Assembly: GCF_013149275.1 (NCBI RefSeq)
Contig: NZ_JABGNA010000005.1
Coordinates: forward strand, 1 to 64,000
Source of the DNA: Mucilaginibacter sp. SG564
GTDB taxonomy: Bacteria; Bacteroidota; Bacteroidia; Sphingobacteriales; Sphingobacteriaceae
Length of the DNA stretch: 64,000 nucleotides
Direction of reading: 5' to 3'
A program made the translations under genes and the position numbers. The first letter of the stretch is position 1, and every line of letters starts with the position of its first letter. Shown here one piece after another: positions 55,830 to 64,000 of this stretch. The notes under the pieces were generated by a model. The model was not told the DNA's origin. It did no database searches and worked only from the letters and a program-made list of their open reading frames with translations.

Positions 55830-56744
55830 ATGAGACATAATGCCCCTCATCTTTTTAATTCAATATCAGAAATGCACCGCGCGCTGGGTTTACCCGGTCC
55901 GCAGCATCCGTTGATCAGTCTTGTTAATTATGCGGAGGTGACGCGGGACATCAGTTCACCGCCATCTTCCCTGGTATTGAACATGTATAAGATCTCATTT
56001 AAATTTAATTTCAGGGGGAAGTTCAAATACGGGCAGCATTATTTTGATTTTGACGCCGGTGGCATGAGTTTTTTTGCGCCATTACAACTAATTTCATCGG
56101 TAATGGATAAGGATACCGATTACAGTGGCTATTCCCTGCATGTACATCCAGACTTTATCAGGAATACTCCCTTGTCTAAAACCATTAAGGACTATGGCTT
56201 TTTTTCATATTCGGTGAATGAAGCACTATGCTTATCTGACCAGGAGAAGACGATTGTTTCGGGTATTTTTGAAAGTATTAAATATGAGTTGTCCAGTCCG
56301 ATAGATAGTTTCAGCCAGGATATCATTATCGCGCAACTGGACCAACTCTTGAATTACAGCAACCGCTTTTATAGCCGGCAGTTCATTACCCGAAAAGTCG
56401 TAAGCAATGATAAGCTTACAAAGCTCAATGATTTGCTTGAAGAAATTTTCCAGAGAAAAGATGCATTGATTCAGGGAATGCCTTCAGTACAGAACCTGGC
56501 AGATGCACTGAATGTTTCCCCGAGATACCTCAGCGATATGCTCGGTTCGCTAACTGGCCAAAACACCCAGCAGTTCATCCAGGCTAAAATGATCGAGAAA
56601 GCAAAAGAACTTTTGGCAGTAAGCGATTTGACCGTTGCTGAGATCGCTTACCAGCTTGGCTTTGACTACCCACAATCGTTTAACAAACTATTCAAAAAAA
56701 AGACAGCGGTTTCGCCAAATGTTTACCGCCAATCCTTTAATTAA
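55830..56744 (+). CDS. AraC-family transcriptional regulator
   Basis: 304 residues. N-terminal sensor domain (1-170, ARAC_binding-like) and a C-terminal two-HTH domain: VQNLADALNVSPRYLSDMLG and TVAEIAYQLGFDYPQSFNKL, followed by FKKKTAVSPNVYRQSF. Third in the SDR operon; this group commonly controls adjacent oxidoreductase genes in Bacteroidota. The stop is 19 bases before the next ATG. Confidence 0.9.
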   Translation: MRHNAPHLFNSISEMHRALGLPGPQHPLISLVNYAEVTRDISSPPSSLVLNMYKISFKFNFRGKFKYGQHYFDFDAGGMSFFAPLQLISSVMDKDTDYSGYSLHVHPDFIRNTPLSKTIKDYGFFSYSVNEALCLSDQEKTIVSGIFESIKYELSSPIDSFSQDIIIAQLDQLLNYSNRFYSRQFITRKVVSNDKLTKLNDLLEEIFQRKDALIQGMPSVQNLADALNVSPRYLSDMLGSLTGQNTQQFIQAKMIEKAKELLAVSDLTVAEIAYQLGFDYPQSFNKLFKKKTAVSPNVYRQSFN

Positions 56745-56763
56745 AAATAACAACACGTATTCA

Positions 56764-57759
56764 ATGCATTCTTATAAACAAATCTTTAAAGGCCTGATTG
56801 TTGGAATTTTGGTCGTTGCACCGCTATCGGGTTTCTGTCAAAAAGAAAAACAAAACGCAACTGGCGTCACGAAGGGGCAATATGGATTTGACGCCGATAC
56901 CACTTATTTATCCCGGATCTCAGTAACACCCCCGGAAATTCTAAATCAATTCAGGGAGGCGGGAATGTCACCTACTGAACATAGGCTAACAAAGGAGGAA
57001 AAGGAAGTTATTGCTGCCGCTTTTGCGGCATTGCCGCCGTTTCATCGATGGGTATTACAAGAACACCTGAAGAGCATTAGCTTTTTAGATAATATGCCTA
57101 ACACCGCCCTCACTTCCCCAATCGCTGAAAACGGAACGTCTAAGTTATATCATATTACTTTTCGAGCTGCGATCCTTCACCAGAATATCTCCGAGTGGCT
57201 TACTGAAAAGGAAAGAACCTGCTATCAAAAAGGAGATTCAACGTATTCTGTTTCCGTAAATGGGGGAACGCTAAGTGCGCTGACCTACGTTTTATTGCAT
57301 GAAGGGACACATGTTGTTGATGGTTCAATGCACATTATTGGAGGAGATTCCATTGCTGGAAAATTACGATATAACGCTTTTACAAAAGCCTTTAAAAAAC
57401 ACAGGTGGAATAACATCACGACCATTATTTGTCCCGTACCCAATTCGCTGGTGCTTAAGAACCGCTTCAGAAAGGGAGGTTCGCTATTCAGGACTTCACA
57501 GGCTGCCGAGGTATATCAGGGTCTTCAACAAATACCTTTTGTTTCTTTATACAGCACCAGCAGCTGGCATGAAAACCTTGCTGAATTTTTAGCGGTATAC
57601 CACCTGACTCAAATGTTAAAGCAACCATTTAAAATTATCGTCACAAAAAATGGTAAGGACGTATTAACATATGAACCGATTAAATCGCCTCTTTTACGTA
57701 AAGAATTTGGACTTATGAAGCGATTTTATCAAGTCAGCGACATCAAACGGCCTGGATAA
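56764..57759 (+). CDS. Secreted HEGTH protein, putative gluzincin-like metallopeptidase
   Basis: 331 residues from ATG 56764, giving signal peptide MHSYKQIFKGLIVGILVVAP (cleaved near GFCQ). It carries YVLLHEGTHVVDGSMH (H179-E-x2-H, zinc-peptidase motif) and, about 87 residues later, SWHENLAEFLAVYHLTQ, where a Glu could be the third ligand. N-terminal part TPPEILNQFREAG, then AFAALPPFHRWVLQEHLKSI. Not recognised as a named family. Substrate unknown. A longer frame starting at 56635 overlaps the AraC gene and lacks the signal peptide. Confidence 0.7.
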   Translation: MHSYKQIFKGLIVGILVVAPLSGFCQKEKQNATGVTKGQYGFDADTTYLSRISVTPPEILNQFREAGMSPTEHRLTKEEKEVIAAAFAALPPFHRWVLQEHLKSISFLDNMPNTALTSPIAENGTSKLYHITFRAAILHQNISEWLTEKERTCYQKGDSTYSVSVNGGTLSALTYVLLHEGTHVVDGSMHIIGGDSIAGKLRYNAFTKAFKKHRWNNITTIICPVPNSLVLKNRFRKGGSLFRTSQAAEVYQGLQQIPFVSLYSTSSWHENLAEFLAVYHLTQMLKQPFKIIVTKNGKDVLTYEPIKSPLLRKEFGLMKRFYQVSDIKRPG

Positions 57760-57902
57760 AAAAGGATCAAACCGGAACTAACACTGCTTTTTTTTATCAC
57801 ATCATATTTTTATCTTTAATGCTTAAACGCATCCCGGAGTTTGCATGGCCGGGTTAAATAGTTTAGGAAAAACATGTACTTTATTTCGTAATTATAGTTT
57901 TA

Positions 57903-60212
57903 ATGCTGTTGGCAAATAGTTGGTCGTTGATGTGTGGTGTCTTGAATTTTCGCCATTGGGTCGTGATGTGCCTGTTAGTTTTTTTTAGCCTTGTCTGTAA
58001 AGCGCAAAATTTTCCTGTTCCGATTCCTGTAAGGGCAGATCATTTAATTCCCATCGAAATATCGCTAAAAACCACTAAAAGCGATGCACAGCGCGCAGTC
58101 CTGCAATTACAGGAAGCAAATATCCTTTATAACAGGCCGCAAAAAAAGATTGCCGATTTAACCGAGGCTTTAAATAGTGCGATGAAGGCAGCAATATTGG
58201 CGCAAAAGCATGGAAATCAAAGGGTGTATAATGATGCCTTGTACATGGCTGCTTTGGCCAATGCCGACCTAGGCCCGCTGGCACGTGCAGCAACTCTACT
58301 GCCGCGGTTGAACGATACTACCAGGACGAATGCATTGTTATTGCTCGCCCATCATTATTGGTGGCGTTTTGACGATGATAAAGCCTATGATTACCGCGCC
58401 GCCTTGACCTATGCGGAAGAGGCCCTAAGGATTAGCGAAACCTCAAATAATATTTATAAGACACTTTTGACGCGAAGGATAATTGCGCAAATTCATGGAA
58501 GTTTAAGAAACCCGAGTGCGGGTACGGAGTTTTTGAACGTCATAAAATCCTATAAAGCGCTTCGTTATCCATACATGCATTATGTATACTCGCAATATGC
58601 TTATTTCCTCACGAATACCGGAAAGCAAAATGAAGCAGTGAACTACTCGCTCGCGGCTTTGAAAAGCGTCCAGGCAACTAAAGATTCAGCTGCCGCCGGT
58701 GATGTCAATTTATTTCATTCGATAATCATCGCTGAGAATGATATGTTCAGTGAATCCATGCCGTATGCATTTACCGCAATAGACTACTATCAGAAATTTC
58801 CGGGACTTGTAAGCGTTTCCGATCCTTTTCTACCATTGGTTATTTCCCATGCAATGAGAAAGATGGGCGATAACGATAGATCCTTAGCCTACATTCATGC
58901 AACAATGAAAAAATATCCGCCGCAGTCACTTGATGAGCGATTGCTGTATATGTCGATGTTGGGTCATACTTACCGGGAAAAGAAGATGTATGACAGCGCG
59001 GCCTTTTTTTTCAATAATGCTTACAGGATTGCGCGTGCTAATCATAGTTCAACTTTCAGGGCCACACGTGATGTAGGGCACCTATATCTTGAACTGGAAA
59101 ATTACGATGTTGCAAGAAAATATCTTTACGAGTCCTTAAACTTTCCTGCAGTGATGTACAGCAGTGCTGAGACGAAGCAGCTTCGTTTCGAAATGTTCAT
59201 GGCAGATTCGGCTACAGGACATTATAAGGCCGCTTTGAAGGATATGTCAAAATTCAAGGATATTGACAATGCGGAATTACGGGCCGCTACTAACAAGCAT
59301 ATCCGGGAGTTAGAAGCAAAATACGAAAATGCATTAAAGGAAGTCGAAATACGCAAAGCCAGCGATCATATAAAACTATTAGGTCAGCAGAATGCGGTAC
59401 AAAGCTTAAGGATCAGCCATAATAAATTTATAACTACAATAATGATTGTCGGGCTTCTGACGGCGGCATTTATCATTGTCACCATATTCTATTTTTACCG
59501 TCAGAAAACTACGCAAAGCCTTAAGATTTCGGAGCAGGCGGAGACTATCATGAAAAAGAATGACTTACTGGAGCAGGTACTTCGGGAAAAGGACTGGCTT
59601 TTGAAGGAGGTGAATCACCGAGTAAAAAATAACCTTCATACTATATTGAGTTTGCTGGAAGCGCAGGCGCAGAATCTGAAAGATGATGCCCTGGAAGCAA
59701 TTGAAACCAGCCAGCACAGGATATTTGCGGTTACACTCATCCATAAAAAGCTTTACACGAACGACATGGCTGATCTGATAGATATGTCAGTGTACATGAC
59801 GGAGTTGATTGCCTACCTGAAAGAAGGCTTCGGTGAACCTCAAAACATCCGGATTGTTACAGATATTCAACCTATGGAATTGTTAGCTTCGCGGGCTATT
59901 TCGCTGGGGTTAATTTTAAATGAAGGGCTTACAAATGCCATGCGGTATGCCTTTGCAGATGGTAGAAACGGAATAATCTGGGTGTCGCTTCGAGCTACCG
60001 AAGACCGTATTCACCTTAACATTACCGACAATGGCATGGGCTTTCCTTTGAAAATTAATACGTCGGAACCACATATGGGAACAGCAATTATGAGGGGGCT
60101 AGTTGATGAAATGGATGGTGAGATTACGATTGATGGCAGTAAGGGCACGGAAATAAATGTTAGTTTTGAAAGGATAATTCAATTGCCTCATTATCCATTG
60201 GAAGCAGTATGA
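57903..60212 (+). CDS. TPR-containing sensor histidine kinase, HisKA_2 type
   Basis: 769 residues. N-terminal signal/anchor (WVVMCLLVFFSLVCKAQ), then a periplasmic array of TPR-like helical repeats (about 40-480), one transmembrane helix (TTIMIVGLLTAAFIIVTIFY, about 505-525), a HisKA_2 domain with the phospho-His in KEVNHRVKNNLHTILSLL, and a HATPase domain (LGLILNEGLTNAMRYAF, ITDNGMGFPL). The stop overlaps the ATG of the response regulator gene (ATGA). The signal sensed by the TPR part is unknown. Confidence 0.9.
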   Translation: MLLANSWSLMCGVLNFRHWVVMCLLVFFSLVCKAQNFPVPIPVRADHLIPIEISLKTTKSDAQRAVLQLQEANILYNRPQKKIADLTEALNSAMKAAILAQKHGNQRVYNDALYMAALANADLGPLARAATLLPRLNDTTRTNALLLLAHHYWWRFDDDKAYDYRAALTYAEEALRISETSNNIYKTLLTRRIIAQIHGSLRNPSAGTEFLNVIKSYKALRYPYMHYVYSQYAYFLTNTGKQNEAVNYSLAALKSVQATKDSAAAGDVNLFHSIIIAENDMFSESMPYAFTAIDYYQKFPGLVSVSDPFLPLVISHAMRKMGDNDRSLAYIHATMKKYPPQSLDERLLYMSMLGHTYREKKMYDSAAFFFNNAYRIARANHSSTFRATRDVGHLYLELENYDVARKYLYESLNFPAVMYSSAETKQLRFEMFMADSATGHYKAALKDMSKFKDIDNAELRAATNKHIRELEAKYENALKEVEIRKASDHIKLLGQQNAVQSLRISHNKFITTIMIVGLLTAAFIIVTIFYFYRQKTTQSLKISEQAETIMKKNDLLEQVLREKDWLLKEVNHRVKNNLHTILSLLEAQAQNLKDDALEAIETSQHRIFAVTLIHKKLYTNDMADLIDMSVYMTELIAYLKEGFGEPQNIRIVTDIQPMELLASRAISLGLILNEGLTNAMRYAFADGRNGIIWVSLRATEDRIHLNITDNGMGFPLKINTSEPHMGTAIMRGLVDEMDGEITIDGSKGTEINVSFERIIQLPHYPLEAV

Positions 60213-61591
60213 AACATAAAATCATGATCGTCGAAGACAAGTATATCGAAGCGTACAATATAAGTATGGCTTTGAAAAGCGGCGGTTATGAGGTTCTTCC
60301 GGCTGTAAAGTCTGTTTCAGAAGCCGTCAATATGCTTTCTTACACACAGCCAGATATCGTGTTGGTGGATATTTACTTAAGTGGGGAGCTTACCGGAATT
60401 GACCTGGCCAAAATTCTTGCGGATAAGAACATCCCATTCGTTTACCTGTCGGGCAACTCTGAAAAAAATCTGATCCAAGCTGCTAAAAATACGATGCCTT
60501 ATGGTTTTTTATTGAAGCCTTTTCGCAAGAAAGAAGTACTTGTTATGCTTGAGATTGCACTGTATGTGCATCGCGAGAAACAAAAATTTGCCTCAAAGAT
60601 CACGAAGCATAACGGAATTACGATTACACATGAAATAATAGGACCAACGCCTGGTTTTATTGGTGAAAACAAGAAGATCCAAGAAGTAATCGGGAGCGCC
60701 AATATCGTGGGACCGGCTGAAACTACCGTATTGATCAACGGGGAAAGCGGGACGGGCAAGGAACTTCTGGCTAAATTGATTCACCAGTTATCTCCGAGGC
60801 GCGATAAGCCCCTTGTTGTTGTCAATTGTGCGGCCTTACCGGCAAGCTTGATTGAGTCAGAACTTTTTGGCCATGAAAAAGGAGCTTTTACCGGCGCAAT
60901 TGATAAAAGGATCGGTAAGTTCGAGCAAGCAGACGGTGGCACGATTTTCCTGGACGAGATCGGCGAGTTAACCGCAGAACTTCAAATGAAATTCCTGCGT
61001 GTTATTCAGGAGAAAGAGGTTGAGCCTATTGCCGGCAAACGAAAAAAGGTCAATTTAAGGATCATCGCCGCAACTAATAAAGACCTGTTGAAAGAAGTCA
61101 GCCAGGGCCGATTCAGGATCGACCTCTATTACCGGCTTAACGTCTTTCCAATTACTATGCCGCCTCTCCGGGAGCGGGGCAACGATATATCACTACTAGC
61201 GGACTATTTCACCCGGTATTTTTCCGCGAAGCAAGGCAAGGTTATCGCAGGCGTTGACCCTGTTTTTATGGAGCAGCTAAAAAAGTATACATGGCCGGGT
61301 AACGTCCGGGAGTTGGAAAACATCATCGAGCGCGGTGTGCTTTTAAGCCATGGAGGTTTGGTCTCGGTTCCGGGTTTTGCGGAACAATCTGCAAATCCTG
61401 ACATCCCCGATACTGCTATGAAGACAATTGATCAGAATGAACGGGATCACATCCTGAAGGCAATAGAAAGATGTGATGGAAAGATCTACGGTGACGGGGG
61501 TGCCGCGAAATTGCTCAACATTAACCCTTCTACATTAAAGTCCCGTATGGGCCGTCTCGGCATTACAAAGGGGTTCAGCAGCTCTCAATAG
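60209..61591 (+). CDS. Sigma-54-dependent response regulator (NtrC family)
   Basis: 460 residues: receiver domain 1-120 (IMIVEDKYIEAYNISMAL, phospho-Asp in DIVLVDIYLSGE, Lys in GFLLKPF), linker, AAA+ domain about 150-385 (GESGTGKELLAKLIHQL, sigma-54 contact loop ELFGHEKGAFTGA, GGTIFLDEIGELT, WPGNVRELENIIERGVLL), and a FIS-type helix-turn-helix at the end (GAAKLLNINPSTLKSRMGRL). Phosphorylated by the overlapping kinase; activates sigma-54 promoters. No convincing target promoter was found in the window. Confidence 0.93.
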   Translation: MKHKIMIVEDKYIEAYNISMALKSGGYEVLPAVKSVSEAVNMLSYTQPDIVLVDIYLSGELTGIDLAKILADKNIPFVYLSGNSEKNLIQAAKNTMPYGFLLKPFRKKEVLVMLEIALYVHREKQKFASKITKHNGITITHEIIGPTPGFIGENKKIQEVIGSANIVGPAETTVLINGESGTGKELLAKLIHQLSPRRDKPLVVVNCAALPASLIESELFGHEKGAFTGAIDKRIGKFEQADGGTIFLDEIGELTAELQMKFLRVIQEKEVEPIAGKRKKVNLRIIAATNKDLLKEVSQGRFRIDLYYRLNVFPITMPPLRERGNDISLLADYFTRYFSAKQGKVIAGVDPVFMEQLKKYTWPGNVRELENIIERGVLLSHGGLVSVPGFAEQSANPDIPDTAMKTIDQNERDHILKAIERCDGKIYGDGGAAKLLNINPSTLKSRMGRLGITKGFSSSQ

Positions 61592-61630
61592 CATCTGACT
61601 CCAACCAATCCTATTTCGTACGGCGTCAAA

Positions 61631-61640
61631 TTTGTACAAA
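61631..61640. promoter_or_regulatory. Palindrome TTTGTACAAA upstream of the oxidoreductase gene
   Basis: Perfect 10-base palindrome, 70 bases before the ATG at 61711. The same TTTGTACA core is at 63876-63883, 58 bases before the related gene at 63942. Possible shared operator; chance is not excluded. Confidence 0.35.
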
Positions 61641-61710
61641 ATTATGTCTTTAAAATACATGACTTCAAGGCACCTGGCTGCCGAAATTTGTATTGTAATA
61701 AGACATAAAA

Positions 61711-62694
61711 ATGAAAGCATTAATTTTAAATAACTACGGTGCAGGGCTTGACCTGCAAGAGCTGGACAAACCTGTTGCGGCTAAAGGCGAAGTATTGATA
61801 AAAATAAAATCAAGTGGTTTAAACCCCTTGGATATTAAAATAATGGCGGGGCAGGCAGGGCACGCTCAAACAAAATTGCCTGCCGTATTGGGTATTGATG
61901 TCAGCGGTATTGTGGAGGCTGTTGGTGAAGGCGTAACAAGGTTCAAAGCCGGCGACGAGGTGTACGGAATGATCGGGGGAATTGCGGGAAATCAGGGATC
62001 ACTTGCTGAATACGTTGCAGCCGATGAAAATTTTCTGGCGTTAAAACCAAAGAACCTTTCCTTCCACGACGCCGCTGCAGTACCACTAATTTTCATCACT
62101 GCCTGTGAAGCCATTGTCGACAGGGCAAATATTCATGAGGGCCAGAAGATTTTGATACACGGAGGTGCTGGCGGGGTTGGTCATATCGCGGCGCAGATTG
62201 CAAAAGCAAAAGGTGCTGAGGTTTACGCTACGGTCAGGAAACACCACTTTGAACAAATAAAAGGCTACGGGGCAATTCCAATAGAATATACCGAATCTGA
62301 TCCGGAGAGTTATGTAGATGAATATACAGGCGGGCAAGGCTTCGATATTATTTTGGATAATGTCGGCGGCAAAACCCTGGATGATTCCTTTAAAGCTGTA
62401 AAGCGATATACCGGGCACGTAGTCAGTATCCTCGGCTGGGGCACACATAGTCTTGCACCTCTTTCCTTCCGCGGCGCTACTTACTCAGGCGTGTTTACGC
62501 TTTATCCACTGATTTCCGGTATTGGCAGGGCGCATCAGGGAGAGATCATGCGCCAGGCAACAGCTTTAATCGAGGCTGGCAAAATAAAGCCGGTAGTTTC
62601 AAAATCGGTATATCAGCTTGAGTCCGCGATGGAGGCATATCAGGAGGTAGAAGCCGGTGCAAAAAACGGAAAAGTAGTTGTTGATTTAGATTAA
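61711..62694 (+). CDS. NADP-dependent quinone-oxidoreductase-like enzyme (MDR/ADH superfamily)
   Basis: 327 residues. GroES-like N-terminal half (LDIKIMAGQ, LPAVLGIDVSGIVEAVGEGV) and Rossmann half with IHGGAGGVGHIAAQIAKAKG. The zinc ligands of alcohol dehydrogenases are absent, placing it with zinc-free quinone reductases/enoyl reductases. It probably reduces an activated double bond or quinone with NADPH. Monocistronic, followed by a terminator. A second family member begins at 63942. Confidence 0.9.
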   Translation: MKALILNNYGAGLDLQELDKPVAAKGEVLIKIKSSGLNPLDIKIMAGQAGHAQTKLPAVLGIDVSGIVEAVGEGVTRFKAGDEVYGMIGGIAGNQGSLAEYVAADENFLALKPKNLSFHDAAAVPLIFITACEAIVDRANIHEGQKILIHGGAGGVGHIAAQIAKAKGAEVYATVRKHHFEQIKGYGAIPIEYTESDPESYVDEYTGGQGFDIILDNVGGKTLDDSFKAVKRYTGHVVSILGWGTHSLAPLSFRGATYSGVFTLYPLISGIGRAHQGEIMRQATALIEAGKIKPVVSKSVYQLESAMEAYQEVEAGAKNGKVVVDLD

Positions 62695-62714
62695 TTTGTG
62701 TTGTTTTCTTGTGG

Positions 62715-62745
62715 AATGGCCGCCTCTAAAAGGGTGGCCATTTTT
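62715..62745 (+). terminator. Terminator of the oxidoreductase gene
   Basis: AATGGCCGCC / GGGTGGCCATT stem with a TCTAAAA loop and a T-run (62741-62745). Confidence 0.8.
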
Positions 62746-62934
62746 ATTTTATATGGCCCTGTCCAATTCCAATTGCTATATCGTTGCACTCCCTTAAATA
62801 GCGATATTCCGATATGATTTCCAGATAAAAAAATTATTCAATCAATTGAATATCAATAACTTATTTCATTGGCATGATGTTTTCAATAGTAGAGCACGAA
62901 TTAATAAAATAATTCAAAGCTGAGAAGCACAGAG

Positions 62935-63258
62935 GTGAATGAACATCAGGAAAAATACCATCGAAAGGCGCTGACCAAGGCAATCATTAAACTGCACGAG
63001 GCCGGCTTCGAAAATGATTTTTATCTGATCGGAACGCATCATTTGATTTGGAGCAAGGCTGATATGATTTTTTGTCTGTCAGACGTCCGGGTGAAAATAA
63101 TTATTGACATCCGAATGAGTCCGAAGCATGACCCGCTCTACATCCTTGCGGTTGAAACCGATAGTGGTGTTAAAGGCATTCTGTCCAGGCTGGTCGATAT
63201 TCCATGCGATCTGCTGATAGAAACGTCCGGCGAAAGTGATCCTGATGAGGGAACCTGA
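62935..63258 (+). CDS. Hypothetical protein (107 aa)
   Basis: Starts at GTG 62935 (no in-frame ATG nearby). Alternating helix and strand: ALTKAIIKLHEAGFENDFYL, LIWSKADMIFCLSDVRVKII, YILAVETDSGVKGILSRLVD, acidic end. No signal peptide or membrane helix. Not recognised. The composition looks like a real cytoplasmic protein, but a weak start and lack of neighbours keep confidence moderate. Confidence 0.5.
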   Translation: MNEHQEKYHRKALTKAIIKLHEAGFENDFYLIGTHHLIWSKADMIFCLSDVRVKIIIDIRMSPKHDPLYILAVETDSGVKGILSRLVDIPCDLLIETSGESDPDEGT

Positions 63259-63941
63259 AAAGGTAGTTTCAAACCTGAGGCAGGGGACATTTATCTGCTT
63301 CTTTATAAATGGCCGTAGAACCAGGCGGTACAGTTCTCGAATTGACTCAAATCGGACGGGTGCAGCCCCGGCATAGATCTGCCGTGAATCCCAAATAGGG
63401 TAGTAAACGAAACAATCGGATAAGTGCTATATGTAATACAGAGGCATCCGTAAAAATCAGCGTCTATGAGTTATTCTCATACTGATGATGATAAATTGAA
63501 ATCGAAACGCTTTATATAGATCGCGAACAAAGCATAAGAAATAAAATAAACTGTCAAATGGCCGAGCTCATTATTTTTCTGGTAACAAGGCTGGTTTGCA
63601 TTACGGCCGCCGGCGTTATTTTTTGGGAGCCCATATCTGAAAACGCTTCCGTTCAATTTAACAATTTCAAGCTCCGAACAAAATGCCGTTCGTTCATAAG
63701 CAGATGGCGGGCAGCGTCCCAAAAGTACCAGGCTTTAGGTCAAGTAAGATGGTTTCCGAAACTTATGGAAAACCGGCTGATCAAAAGATATTTCTTATAG
63801 CAGATAGCCGGTGCTGCAATTCAAAACGCGTTGAATCAACAATCCAATGGAACGATTTTACATGATTTTGTCTGCTTTGTACAGAAAAGCAGGACCGCAA
63901 CATCAGGACATTTGTAAAGTAAATCAAACATTAAATAAAAA
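63259..63941. other. 683-base stretch without a supported gene
   Basis: Several short open frames on both strands (for example 63477-63722 minus, 63558-63800 plus) overlap each other and none shows a family motif, signal peptide or ribosome site. It may hold decayed coding sequence. A TTTGTACA box (63876-63883) lies just upstream of the last gene. Confidence 0.45.
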
Positions 63942-64000
63942 ATGAAAGCGATCATAATTAAAGAGTTCGGAGCACCTTCTGTGCTTACGCTGACTGATGT
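63942..64000 (+). CDS. MDR/ADH-superfamily oxidoreductase, 5' end only
   Basis: Only the first ~20 codons are in the window: MKAIIIKEFGAPSVLTLTDV. This is the typical first strand of quinone-oxidoreductase-like proteins and parallels the start of the gene at 61711. Cut by the window edge. Confidence 0.7.
   Translation, partial: MKAIIIKEFGAPSVLTLTD

Noticed and set aside
61673..61700. Sigma-54 promoter before the oxidoreductase gene (TGGCTGCCGAAATTTG)
   Set aside because: The downstream GC element is missing and the spacing is off by one; not a credible match.
63477..63865. Short frames on both strands before the last gene
   Set aside because: They overlap each other, lack motifs and have no start signals.
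49053..64000. Second attachment site (copy of the tRNA-Ser 3' end)
   Set aside because: Reading by eye found no copy of TTCGAATCCCTCCC; the right end is probably outside the window.
1..64000. CRISPR array
   Set aside because: No set of equally spaced identical repeats was seen; the repeats present are palindromic intergenic elements.

Overview
The window looks like chromosomal DNA of a Bacteroidota bacterium of the family Sphingobacteriaceae, most likely Mucilaginibacter or a close relative. This is inferred from protein content (TonB receptor with a carboxypeptidase-like N-terminus, OmpA with thrombospondin type 3 repeat, CdaA, a DUF6728-type 47-residue protein), from promoters of the TTG/TTTG-N18-21-TAnnTTTG type seen ahead of kynA, tRNA-Ser and the integrase, and from dense palindromic intergenic repeats. 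No species call can be made without a search.

Layout. (1) 0.2-22 kb: mostly housekeeping and envelope genes: a phosphoserine-phosphatase/SerA-relic fusion, UspA, tryptophan 2,3-dioxygenase, a MACPF lipoprotein, M13 and two M28 peptidases, an MFS exporter, RecG, a small membrane protein coupled to RidA, a UvrD-type helicase fused to a nuclease, a GH3 enzyme and a beta-barrel protein. (2) 22.1-31.2 kb: a minus-strand surface-glycan cluster of glycosyltransferases (GT92, GT2, DUF5672, a GT9-like protein, two tandem GT9 copies, GT4) with an MsbA-type ABC exporter. (3) 31.6-48.7 kb: aminopeptidase P, OmpA, AraC plus TonB receptor, a BcrA-type ABC transporter divergent from a LytS/LytTR pair with a paired LytTR operator between them, an ABC exporter, Frr, CdaA, a truncated haemoglobin and a polyprenyl synthase. 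(4) 48.96-64 kb: tRNA-Ser(GGA) followed at once by a tyrosine recombinase and accessory genes.

Region 4 is the most interesting. Behind the integrase lie a frameshifted small gene, an excisionase-like HTH gene, and a two-gene locus made of an AAA ATPase (with an extra N-terminal domain) and an HNH nuclease overlapping by ATGA. This is the layout of the Septu (PtuA/PtuB) anti-phage family. The ATPase frame is broken by one stop codon and two single-base shifts, while the HNH gene is intact. Next come an AlkB-type dioxygenase, an SDR/AraC/secreted HEGTH-protein operon, a TPR histidine kinase overlapping a sigma-54-type response regulator, and two alcohol-dehydrogenase-family genes, the second cut by the window end. 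The palindromic repeats that pepper positions 3-46 kb are not seen after the tRNA, in line with later arrival of this part. No second att copy and no CRISPR array were seen.
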